From Magnetospirillum sp. (GTDB lineage: Bacteria; Pseudomonadota; Alphaproteobacteria; Rhodospirillales; Magnetospirillaceae), in contig JANQAI010000012.1 in the NCBI GenBank assembly GCA_024707145.1, positions 1 through 64,000 of the forward strand: a DNA stretch of 64,000 nt. The letters run 5' to 3'. Shown piece after piece: positions 36,719 to 45,552 of this stretch (the stretch's first letter is position 1; every line of letters begins with the position of its first letter). Under the pieces are notes generated by a model that did not search any database, was not told the DNA's origin, and saw only the letters and a program-made list of their open reading frames with translations. A program made the translations under genes and the position numbers.

Positions 36719-39700
36719 ATGTTCGACATTTTCATCAAGCGCCCGGTGCTGGCGAGCGTGGTCAGCCTGCTGATCCTGTTCATCGGCCTGCGCGCCTTCA
36801 TGATGCTGCCGGTGCGCCAGTATCCCGAGATGAAGAACACGGTGATCACCATCACCACCACCTTCCCGGGCGCTGATCCTCGAGCTGATCCAGGGCTTCA
36901 TCACCCAGCCCATCCAGAAGGCGGTGGCCACCGCCTCGGGGCTGGACTACCTGACCTCGCGCTCGCTCCAGGGCATGAGCGAGGTCAAGGCCTATGTGCG
37001 GTTGAACGAGGACCCGGACGCCGCCATGACCGAGGTGATGAGCAAGCTCAACGAGGTGCGCTCGGTGCTGCCGCGCGGCATCAACGACCCGATCATCAAG
37101 AAGGAGACCGGCCAGACCTTCGCCTCGGCCTATCTGGCGTTCTCGTCCGACCGCATGAGCCAGCAGCAGATCACCGACTATGTTACCCGCGTGGTCCAGC
37201 CCAAGCTGTCGGCGGTGCCGGGCGTGGCCAACCCCGAGCTGTTCGGCGGCCAGAAATTCTCCATGCGCGTCTGGCTCGACCCCGAAAAGCTGGCCCAGTA
37301 CGGCATGAGCGCCGAGGACGTCAACCAGGCACTGACCTCCAACAACTTCAGCGCCGCCGCCGGCTCCACCAAGGGGTCGTTCGACGTGGTGACCACCCAG
37401 GCCGACACCGACCTGAAGACGGTGGAGGAATTCAAGCAACTGGTGGTCAAGAACGTCGGCACCCGGCTGATCCGCCTGGCCGACGTGGCCGAGGTCGGCC
37501 TGGGCGCCGAGAACGACGACATGAGCGTGTTCGCCAGCGGCAACCGCGCCATCTTCGTCGGCGTCTACACCACCCCCGAGGCCAACCCGCTGACGGTCAT
37601 CCGCGACGTCCGCGACGACGCCCTGCCCGCCATCACCAGCCAGCTGCCGCCCGGCCTGAAGGCCTGGGTGGCGTACGATTCCACCATTTTCATCGACGCC
37701 TCCATCCGCGAGGTGGTCAAGACCATCGTCGAGGCCGCCATCATCGTCATGGTGGTCATCTACATGTTCATGGGCAGCCTGCGCTCGGTGGCCATTCCGG
37801 TGGTGACGGTGCCGCTGTCGCTGGTGGGCGTCGGCCTGTTCCTGATGGCGTTGGGCTTCTCCATCAACCTGCTGACCCTGCTGGCCATGGTGCTGGCCAT
37901 CGGCCTGGTGGTGGACGACGCCATCGTGGTGGTGGAGAACGTCCACCGCCACATCGAGGAAGGCCTCAGCCCATTCCAGGCGGCCATCGTCGGCACCCGC
38001 GAGATCGCCGGCCCGGTCATCTCCATGACCATCACCCTGGCGGCGGTATACGCCCCCATCGCCTTCATGGGCGGCCTGACCGGCTCGCTGTTCAAGGAAT
38101 TCGCCCTGACGCTGGCCGGCTCGGTGATCATCTCGGGCGTCATCGCGCTGACGCTGTCGCCCATGATGTCGTCGCTGATCCTCAAGCACGACACCGACCG
38201 CAAGGGCCTGTCGGCGCGCATCGACTCGGCCTTCGACCGGGTGCGCGCCACCTATGAGCGCTGGCTGGCGTCGTCGCTGGACGACCGCCCGACCACCTTG
38301 CTGTTCGCCCTGATCGTGCTGGTCAGCCTGCCCTTCCTGTTCCTCGCCGTGCCCACCGAACTGGCGCCTGAGGAAGACCAGGGCGTGGTGTTCACCGCCT
38401 TCAACGGCCCGGCCTCGGCCAACACCGAGTTCATGGAGGTGTTCAGCCACGAGATCGACAACAAGCTGCGCGGCAAGTTCCCCGAGATCGAGGACACCTT
38501 CCTGATCAACGGTGTCGGCGCCATGAGCAACGGTTTCGGCGGCGCCGTGCTGAAATCCTGGGACGAGCGCAAGCGCCAGGCCAAGGAGCTGACCGCCGAC
38601 TTCCAGATGGAACTGAACAGCGTGTCCGGCGTGAAGGCCTCGGTGTTCCCGCCGCCGGCCCTGCCCGGCGTGGACGGCCTGCCGGTGCAGTTCATCGTTT
38701 CGGCCATCGCCGATTACCGCCAGCTCGAGGAAGTGCAGGCGGAGTTGGTCAAGCGGGCCCAGGCCTCGGGCATGTTCGCCTTCATCGACGCCGACCTGAA
38801 ATACGAGAGCCCGCAGACCAAGGTGACCATCGACCGCGACAAGGCGGCCGCCTACGGCATCACCATGCAGCAGATCGGCGACGCCCTGGCCACCATGACC
38901 GGCGGCAATTACGTCAACCTCGTCAACCTCCAGGGCCGCTCGTATCAGGTCATCCCACAGGTGCCGCGCGAATACCGCCTGGACCCGCAGCAGTTGGGCC
39001 GTTTCCACCTGCGTGCGGCCGATGGCGGCGCCATCCCGCTGTCCTCGCTGGTGTCGCTGGGCCACGCGGTGCAGCCGGTATCGCTGAACCAGTTCAACCA
39101 GTTGAACGCGGTGACCATCTCGGCCTTCCCCATGCCGGGCGTGACCCTGGGCCAGGCGCTGAGCTTCCTGGAGGACACCGCCAAACAAGTGCTGCCGCAG
39201 GGCTACACCACCGATTATGCCGGCCAGTCGCGCCAGTACATCCAGGAGGGCAACGCCCTGGTGGTGACCTTCGTCTTCGCCCTGCTGATCATCTTCCTGG
39301 TGCTGGCGGCCCAGTTCGAAAGCTTCCGCGACCCGCTGGTGATCATGGTGTCGGTGCCGCTGTCCATCTGCGGCGCGCTGATCCCGCTGGCCATCGGCGT
39401 CGCCACCATGAACATCTACACCCAGGTGGGACTGGTGACGCTGATCGGCCTGATCACCAAGCACGGCATCCTGATCTGCGAGGTGGCGCGCGAGCGCCAG
39501 GAGCAGGAGGGCCTGAGCCGCATGGAGGCCGTCAAGGTGGCCGCGGGCCTGCGCCTGCGCCCCATCCTGATGACCACCGCCGCCATGGTCACCGGCCTGA
39601 TTCCGCTGCTGATGGCCGACGGCGCGGGCGCGGCCAGCCGCTTCTCCATCGCGGTGGTGATCGTCGCCGGCATGAGCATCGGCACGCTGTTCACCCTGTT

Positions 39701-39818
39701 CGTGCTGCCGGTGATCTACACCCTGCTGGCCTCGGACCGCCGCAAGCCGACCCGCGAGGAGATGGACGCCAAGAGCCACAAGAAGGCGGCCTTCGAACCG
39801 GCCGAGGTGGCGGAGTAA
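36719..39818 (+). CDS. RND (HAE1-type) efflux permease, one frameshift
   Basis: About 1032 residues after correction, the standard AcrB-like length. TM1 is FIKRPVLASVVSLLILFIGL, followed by the first porter loop. The proton-relay aspartates lie in TM4 (LAIGLVVDDAIVVVENVHRH). The mid-protein repeat begins DDRPTTLLFALIVLV, and TM10-12 include LITKHGILICEVARE. It is a proton-driven trimeric pump. The frame slips near 36879 (GATCCTCGAGCTG has one extra base compared with an expected GATCCCGAGCTG), at the motif FPGADPELIQGFITQPIQ. A truncated pump is unlikely beside an intact regulator and adaptor, so a sequence error is favoured. Confidence 0.9.
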
Positions 39819-40349
39819 GTCTCCTCCGCTCGTCGCGTCATGGCCGGGCTGTCCCCCGGCTGCCCAGTTTAAAATTTGGTGAAGGCGTGGAAGGTCAGGT
39901 GTTCAGTCGGCGTCGGAGGTCGGGCGGTCGTATGGGACATGATTTTTCCCCATCCCTTTTCGTCATCGCCGGGCCACCGGGTCTGGCCGAAGGCCAGCCC
40001 GGCGGTAAACTTCACGCCCCGGCGATCCACGCGTCGCCACACAAAATCCGTTGGTGATAGCGGGTTAGGCGGTGCCACGTGGATGCCCGCGTCAAGCGCG
40101 GGCATGACGAACACTAGGGAGGAATGGTCGGCCCGAATCTAAACCGGACAATCGGCCCCATCCCCGGCCTGACGCCACGAGAAACTACCGCAGCATCACC
40201 CCTTAACGCACTGATCCACCACCTTTTCGCGGCGCAACCGTCAACTCGGCTGACAGCCCTGCCGGGTAGTGTTTCACGCTGTTGTCAATGACGGGAACCA
40301 TTCCCCGGCGGACGCGTCCATCCTTGCGAGCAAGCAAGGAGGCCTTTCG
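39819..40349. repeat. Gene-free spacer with palindromic repeats
   Basis: 530 bases with no convincing gene. A partial repeat CGTCATGGCCGGGCTG lies at 39836-39863. A composite element bounded by CGTCAT and ATGACG occupies 39961-40109. Its first 70 bases are an inverted near-copy of 48942-49011 (about six differences), and its end carries the hairpin GCCCGCG-TCAA-GCGCGGGC. The last 200 bases should contain the promoter of the next gene. Confidence 0.7.
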
Positions 40350-40631
40350 ATGACAACCAAGGTTGTCGGCTTGGCGGCGGCGATCATCGCTGCCGCCGTC
40401 CCGGTGGCTTCGGCCTGGGCCCAGGTGGAACATGCCCAGCGCACCGCCCTGGAAGTGGCGGTGCGCCGCGCCCAGGTCCGAGCCGCCTATTGCCAGGCGT
40501 TGCGTGAGCGGCCGGCCCTGTCGGGAACCGAGCGGGTGACGCCGCGCCTGCCCACCTCGCCGCCCGTCGGCACCGCCGGGCCGGTGCCGCTGGGCGATTG
40601 TTCCCAGCAATGGTGGCCCTTCGGCCGGTGA
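40350..40631 (+). CDS. Small exported protein
   Basis: 93 residues. Signal peptide MTTKVVGLAAAIIAAAVPVA ending near SAWA-Q, then VEHAQRTALEVAVRRAQVRA and a Pro-rich tail with two cysteines (AAYCQALRERP and PLGDCSQQWWPFGR) that could form a disulfide in the periplasm. AAGGAGG lies before the ATG. No family recognised. Confidence 0.6.
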   Translation: MTTKVVGLAAAIIAAAVPVASAWAQVEHAQRTALEVAVRRAQVRAAYCQALRERPALSGTERVTPRLPTSPPVGTAGPVPLGDCSQQWWPFGR

Positions 40632-40683
40632 TCCCCAAATGCGCGCTCGCGCCCAGGGAAGCAGGCGCGCTATAGGGGCGTCA

Positions 40684-40765
40684 CTTCCTTCCGCCGCCAA
40701 CGGAAGGAAGCCTCGGGGAGGGTGGGATACCGGGCTCCCTGTGCCAACGGCCGGTCCCACCCTCC
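40684..40765. terminator. Two adjacent hairpins
   Basis: CTTCCTTCCG / CGGAAGGAAG (40684-40710) and GGAGGGTGGGA / TCCCACCCTCC (40717-40765), the second followed by TTTC. They lie between the convergent small exported-protein gene and the RTX gene and are probable terminators. Confidence 0.65.
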
Positions 40766-40789
40766 TTTCAGCCCCCCATCGGGGGACCC

Positions 40790-41817
40790 TCAGGCGAACC
40801 AGTCCGCCGCGTCGGCCGCCGAACCGACGTGAATGCCCAGCAGCAGCACCCCTTGGCTGTCGGGGTCCTCCACCGCCCCGTTGCCCTCGATGATCCAGGT
40901 GCCCTGGTTGGTGTCGTGCAGCACCAGCGCGGGCACGCCGTTGTCGTGGCCGACCACCAGCCGGTCGCCGCTGGCGGCATTGAAATCGGTGATCACGTCC
41001 TTGCCCTGTCCCACCAGGAAGCGGTCGGCGCCGACGCCGCCGGCCAGATCGTCATTGCCCAATCCGCCGGCCAACACGTCGTCGCCGGAGCCCCCCCACC
41101 AGCACGTCGTCGCCATGGCCGCCGATCAGCCGGTCGTTGCCGTCGCCGCCCAGCAGGTAGGCGCCGGGGATATTGGCGGAGGTGTCGACAGTGCCGGACG
41201 CCCCCTCGGCCTGGAGATCGGCGCCGGCCACCGGCAGCGTGGCCTTGTAGCCGGCGGTGCCGTCAACCTCGCCTGACGTTCCCGAACCGGCCCCCGAGGC
41301 GACCGAGAGGCCGTGGATCTCCACCGAGCGGAAGTCCAGCGGCAGCAGGTCGGACAATTCGGCGCCGTCGGCAAGGCCGGTCAGCGCATTGAGGTCATAG
41401 GTCTGGTCCACATGCACGCTGCCGTCGGCCCCGGCGGTGGGACTGCCCAGGTTCATCAGCGCCGGACCGACCCCGCGCTGGGCCTCCTGCAGGCTCGATG
41501 AAGCCGTCCGCGTCGGCGTCGAGGCTGGTGGTCAGGGCAACCGAGTCCAACGGAGTGTCGCCGCCCGTGCTCAAGCCATGGATTTGTATCTCGTGGGCTT
41601 GGCCGGCCTCCAGGCCGGTGGCGTCCACCTGCACCCGCAGGGACTCGGCGTCCAGGCTGATGCGCGCGGTTCCCGTCACGCCCGAGCCGTTCACCGCCTG
41701 GAAACCGGCGACATAGACCTGCGGTTCGGCCACCAGAATGTCGTCGCCGCCGGTGCCGGCCACCGTACCGGTGCCGCTGCCGACCTCGATCGCCGAAGAG
41801 GGCGTGCCGTTCGCCAT
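40790..41817 (-). CDS. CHRD/RTX calcium-binding protein, two frameshifts
   Basis: About 341 residues after two corrections. The N-terminus has a short RTX-like [16 protein letters not shown]. The centre resembles a CHRD domain ([57 protein letters not shown], where LDADADGF resembles an EF-hand-like calcium loop). The C-terminal half contains nonapeptide RTX repeats [20 protein letters not shown] and [20 protein letters not shown], then a [14 protein letters not shown] closing domain typical of type I secretion substrates. No secretion genes are adjacent. Extra bases are inferred at 41492 (GAGCCTGCAG for GAGCTGCAG) and in the 7-C run at 41091-41097. Confidence 0.75.
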
Positions 41818-42040
41818 GGTGTTAGACCTCCGGTTCATTCCACGCGCCATCCAACACCCGCACGCGCCAATGGTTCTCCGACGGGAGGAGGGGCTAGCCC
41901 TTGGCGCCCCCTGCCCTATCCCCGCGCGCGCCCCCGCTCGGCCTATGCCGAACCGGCCGGCCACTGCGGTCCGGCCTGATTTCACCGGCCCCGCCCCGCC
42001 CCTAGATGCAAGGGCGAGTATCACGGCGGGAAGCCCACCC

Positions 42041-42808
42041 ATGAAAGTCATCATCCTCGCCGCCGGCCAAGGCCGCCGGCTGTTGCCCTGGACCCATGAC
42101 CTTCCGAAATGCCTGCTGCCCTTCGCCGAGCGGCCACTGCTGGGCTGGCAATTGCAGGCGCTGGCCGCCAACCGGGTTGACGAGGTGGTGGTGGTGACCG
42201 GTTTCGGCGCCACCCTGGTGGAGGCGGAACTGGCCCGGCTGACCCCGCCCGGCCTGACCGTCACCACGATCTTCAACCCCTTCTACGGGGTCGCCGACAA
42301 CATCGCCAGTTGCTGGGCGGCGCGGCAGCACCTGATGGGCGAAGTGGCGGTGGTCAACGGCGACACCCTGTTCGAGCCGGCGGTGCTGGCGCAGGTGCGC
42401 GACCGCGCCCCCGGGCCGGTGTCGGTGACCACCGACGTCAAGCCGGTTTACGACGCCGACGACATGAAGGTGCAGATCAAGGACGGCAAGGTGGCGCGCA
42501 TCGGCAAGACCCTGCCGGCCGAGGCCACCGATGCCGAATCCATCGGCCTGATCCACCTGCGCGGCCTGGGCGGAGCGCTGTTCGCGGCGGCGGTGGAAGC
42601 GGTCATGCACCAGCCGCGCGGCGTGTCGCGCTGGTACCTGTCAGCGGTGGACGATCTGGCGGCGCGCGGCATGGTGGCGCCGGTCTCCATCGCCGGCCTG
42701 GACTGGACCGAGGTGGACTATCCCGGCGATCTGGGCCGGGCCGAAATGCTGGCGCGCGGCTGGGTCCATTCCGAACGGCGCCGCCGGTCCGCCGCTTTGG
42801 CGCCGTAA
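42041..42808 (+). CDS. Sugar/choline-phosphate nucleotidyltransferase
   Basis: 255-residue nucleotidyltransferase. N-terminal MKVIILAAGQGRRLLPWTHD with PKCLLPF is the GxGxR...K nucleotide-binding signature. VVNGDTLFEP supplies the metal-binding Asp, and TEVDYPGDLGRAE near the C-terminus has a second metal-ligand pattern. The middle (FNPFYGVADNIASCWAARQH) is like LicC-type phosphocholine cytidylyltransferases. It would make an NDP- or CDP-activated head group. A second nucleotidyltransferase and a CDP-alcohol phosphotransferase homologue lie within 1.1 kb. Confidence 0.8.
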   Translation: MKVIILAAGQGRRLLPWTHDLPKCLLPFAERPLLGWQLQALAANRVDEVVVVTGFGATLVEAELARLTPPGLTVTTIFNPFYGVADNIASCWAARQHLMGEVAVVNGDTLFEPAVLAQVRDRAPGPVSVTTDVKPVYDADDMKVQIKDGKVARIGKTLPAEATDAESIGLIHLRGLGGALFAAAVEAVMHQPRGVSRWYLSAVDDLAARGMVAPVSIAGLDWTEVDYPGDLGRAEMLARGWVHSERRRRSAALAP

Positions 42809-42821
42809 ATCAAGTCCCCTC

Positions 42822-42929
42822 GTGTCATCCCGAGCAAAGCGGGGGATCTCCTCCTGGCACACCGGCAGCCAAAGGCCCGGCAGCAAAGCAGGCGGAGATT
42901 CCTCGTCGCTCCGCTCCTCGGAATGACAC
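42822..42929. repeat. Intergenic palindromic repeat (TGTCATCCCGA family)
   Basis: 108-bp element with ends GTGTCATCCCGA / TCGGAATGACAC (one mismatch). It lies between convergent nucleotidyltransferase genes and is related to 9067-9173 by its ends and its interior GGATCTCCTCCTGG. Confidence 0.78.
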
Positions 42930-42943
42930 ATGGGGAATTCGGA

Positions 42944-43723
42944 TCAGGCTGGCGCACTTCGTCCGCTCAGGATGGATTCGGCCAGGGTCAGGTCCTCGGG
43001 CCAGTCCACGTCCAGCGCCGCTTCGGGAGCCGACATCTCCACCACCGCCAGGCGGGCGCCGATGCGGCGCGACAGTCGGCGGGCGGCGCCGTCCACCGTC
43101 AGCAGGCCCAGCGACCACCACAGCCGCGAGCCGATCCCCAGGGCGCCGATCATGGCGGCGGGATCGGTGCGGGCGGCATCCATGCGGGTCCACACCCGCA
43201 CCGCCGCCCGCGCCGGCGTATTGGCCAGCAGGAACAGGTTGCAGCCGGTCACCCGTGCGCGGCGGAAGCGCATGTAGGCGCGCTTGGCCTGGGGATAGGC
43301 CTGCCGCACCACCTCGCGCCGCGCCACCGCCACCGCGCCGTCCACCTCGGCCGGAACCTTGGCGAGGAATTCGGCGACGATGGACGGCGTCAATAACGGG
43401 TTGTCGACGGTGGTGATCAGCAGGGGCGGCGGCACCGCGTCCAGCACCGCCTCGATGGTGGCGCCGATGGTGGCTTGGGCGGCCACCGGCACCACCTTTT
43501 CCGGCGTCATCAGGGCCACGTCCCCCAGCGAGCGCCAGTCGGCCGCCATCAGCACGCGATCCACGCCGGAACTGGCGCGCAACGCCTCCACCACCCATTC
43601 GCCCATGGGCCGGCCGGCCACCGGCAGCAACGCCTTGTGCGGCACGTCGAAGGCGTTGGCCAGCGGATCGCCGCCGCTGCGCGGCCCGGCCAGCACCAAG
43701 GCGGTCAGCGTCGGCGCCCTCAT
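42944..43723 (-). CDS. NTP-transferase-domain protein
   Basis: 259 residues, MobA/GT-A-like nucleotidyltransferase fold. Key segments are LTALVLAGPRSGGDPLANAF, PHKALLPVAGRPMGEWVVEA, LLITTVDNPLLTPSIVAEF (metal Asp) and LDVDWPEDLTLAE near the C-terminus. The binding loop is less canonical than in the 42041 protein (GPRSGGDPLA in place of GxGxR). It is convergent with that gene and divergent from the CDP-alcohol gene. ATG at 43723 is used; in-frame ATGs at 43738 and upstream lie in a short direct repeat ATGAGAGGGCAC. Confidence 0.75.
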   Translation of the reverse strand: MRAPTLTALVLAGPRSGGDPLANAFDVPHKALLPVAGRPMGEWVVEALRASSGVDRVLMAADWRSLGDVALMTPEKVVPVAAQATIGATIEAVLDAVPPPLLITTVDNPLLTPSIVAEFLAKVPAEVDGAVAVARREVVRQAYPQAKRAYMRFRRARVTGCNLFLLANTPARAAVRVWTRMDAARTDPAAMIGALGIGSRLWWSLGLLTVDGAARRLSRRIGARLAVVEMSAPEAALDVDWPEDLTLAESILSGRSAPA

Positions 43724-43865
43724 GGCGTGCCCTCTCATCGGTGCCCTCTCATTGATGTGGGGGCATGGAAGAGAACGGCCGGCACGCGTCCAGGTTCGCC
43801 CTGCACCGACAGCGGTACTCCGCTTGTCCGCTCGCGCCGCCGTTCCGGACGGATTATGCAGGGGG

Positions 43866-44966
43866 ATGCCCGAAACCCGCCGCCTCGCCGCACGCTGGAT
43901 CGGATGGTCGCCCATCCGCATCTGGGGGATGGTGCCGGTGGACCGGCTGCGGCGTTCCCTGGCCCGCGCCGGGTTGTGGGATGCCGGCCCGTGGACCGGC
44001 CACGCGCCGGTGGAATCCGGCATGGTCCTGCTGGTGCTGGGCGACCACGTCTACAACGACGCGGTGGTCCACGCCCTGGTGCACACGCCCGCTCTGGTGC
44101 TGGTGCGCGGCGACGGCCGCGCGGTGGCCGCCCACGTCCCCAGCGATCGCGCCGAACAATTGGCCCAAACCCTGGCCGCAGGCGACGAGCCGCCGCCCGA
44201 CCTGCCGCGCCGGCGCGGGCGCGATCTGGTACCACCGGCCCAATTGCGCGGCGCCCGGCGGCCCGGACCGCTGGTCATGCCCGTCAGCGCGGAAACCCGA
44301 CGAACGGTGGAGAACCGGCTGTTCGACACCGCCAGCCGGGCGACGACCGACGTCGTCAACCGCGTGGTCTGGCCACTGCCGGCGCGCGCCCTGGCCCGCA
44401 TCGCCGCCAATGCCGGCATCTCGCCCAATCTGGTCACCCTGGTCGGCCTTCTGCTGGCCGTGCTGGCCACCTTGCTGTTCGCCGCCGGAGGGCTGGCGGC
44501 CGGGTTGGCGGTGGCCTGGGCCATGAGCCTGCTGGACGCGGTGGACGGCCGGCTGGCACGGGTGACCCTCAGCTTCTCGCAGGTGGGCAGCGGGCTGGAA
44601 CGGCTGCTCCACCTGCTGCACCCGCCGCTGTGGTGGTGGGCGTGGTGGGTGGGATGCGGCGGCGGCGATTGGGCGGCACTGGTGGCGATGGTGGGCGGCA
44701 GCCCGTTGCTGCGGGCACAGGAGATACTGTTCCGCTGGCGCTTCGGCTTTCCCCTGCCCGAATGGTCCCGCTTCGACGGCCTGTTCCGGCTGGTGGCGGG
44801 GCGGCGCAACGTGCTGCTGGTCTTCCTGACCGTCGGGCTCATGGCCGGCCAACCGTTGGCGGGTTTCCAGGCGGCAGCCCTCTGGCTGCTGGTCAGCCTG
44901 GCCGTGCACGCCGTTCGGCTGGCCCAGGCATGGCGGACCCGACCGGTGTCTTGGCTGTGCGAATGA
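43866..44966 (+). CDS. CDP-alcohol phosphotransferase-like, altered active site
   Basis: 366 residues. An N-terminal domain of about 150 residues (GMVLLVLGDHVYNDAVVHAL, ALVLVRGDGRAVAAHVPSD) precedes a polytopic CDP-OH phosphotransferase domain. The family signature D-x2-D-G-x2-A-R-x8-G-x3-D-x3-D reads here DAVDGRLAR, then VGSGLERLLHLLHPPLWWW: the last two aspartates are Glu and His. The following HPPxWWWAW stretch aligns the region confidently, so the change is real in this sequence. Canonical members make phospholipids from CDP-activated lipids or alcohols. This one may be inactive, regulatory or use altered chemistry. Confidence 0.75.
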   Translation: MPETRRLAARWIGWSPIRIWGMVPVDRLRRSLARAGLWDAGPWTGHAPVESGMVLLVLGDHVYNDAVVHALVHTPALVLVRGDGRAVAAHVPSDRAEQLAQTLAAGDEPPPDLPRRRGRDLVPPAQLRGARRPGPLVMPVSAETRRTVENRLFDTASRATTDVVNRVVWPLPARALARIAANAGISPNLVTLVGLLLAVLATLLFAAGGLAAGLAVAWAMSLLDAVDGRLARVTLSFSQVGSGLERLLHLLHPPLWWWAWWVGCGGGDWAALVAMVGGSPLLRAQEILFRWRFGFPLPEWSRFDGLFRLVAGRRNVLLVFLTVGLMAGQPLAGFQAAALWLLVSLAVHAVRLAQAWRTRPVSWLCE

Positions 44967-45034
44967 GACTGGAAACCCGCCGCCGGCCGCCCCATGTAAT
45001 CCCCATGAGGCGACGTTGAACGCCATGGTCCACT

Positions 45035-45068
45035 GACCCTCTCCCTTTGGGGAGAGGGTCTTTTCTTT
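45035..45068. terminator. Terminator between CDP-alcohol and oxidase genes
   Basis: 11-bp stem GACCCTCTCCC / GGGAGAGGGTC with loop TTTG, followed by TTTTCTTT. It lies between convergent genes. Confidence 0.9.
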
Positions 45069-45552
45069 AGTCAGGCGCCACCACCGACACCAGGCCGCGC
45101 ATACGATTGTGGCCCAGCCCGCAATATTCGCCGCATTGCAGCGTCACCTGCTCGCCCGGCACCACGGTGATGACCTGAACCTGCCCCGGCACCAGGGCGT
45201 ATTCGCGCCCCTGCGCCACCACGCTATGCACGGTATCCACCGCCGCCACATGCAGGTGGTAGGTGCGGCCGGCCTGCAGCTCCAGCGCCGGCCAGAATTC
45301 GAAGCGGCGCGCCACCACCGGCACATGGGCGTCCGGCGGCGGGCGCACCAGGGGCACGCCGTCGCGCTCGCCCACCCGATGGAGGTCCACATAGCTTTCG
45401 GCGGCGGCGGCAAAGAGTTCGGGCTCCTGGGGATAGCTGTCCTCGGGCACGGCATCGCCCAGGTGCCAGCCCGGCCAGGCCAGGATCAGCGCCGCCGTCG
45501 CGGCGGCCAGCAATGCCGCGCCCCACCGGTCCAACCGCGCCTCCTCAGCCAT
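45067..45552 (-). CDS. Cytochrome oxidase subunit II (CuA) protein
   Basis: 161 residues. One N-terminal transmembrane helix (WGAALLAAATAALILAWPGW) anchors a periplasmic cupredoxin domain. The CuA ligands are present: His in AVDTVHSVVAQG and the CGEYCGLGHNRM motif (two Cys, His, Met). It is short, with a single helix, as in ba3-like or minimal subunits II. It would accept electrons from a cytochrome c or similar donor and pass them to subunit I, whose gene overlaps its start by eight bases. Confidence 0.85.
   Translation of the reverse strand: MAEEARLDRWGAALLAAATAALILAWPGWHLGDAVPEDSYPQEPELFAAAAESYVDLHRVGERDGVPLVRPPPDAHVPVVARRFEFWPALELQAGRTYHLHVAAVDTVHSVVAQGREYALVPGQVQVITVVPGEQVTLQCGEYCGLGHNRMRGLVSVVAPD

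Noticed and set aside
36852..39779. Open frame of 975 codons opposite the RND pump gene
   Set aside because: High-GC antisense shadow: His/Gly/Gln-rich nonsense composition, no domains, while the plus strand encodes a textbook RND permease.
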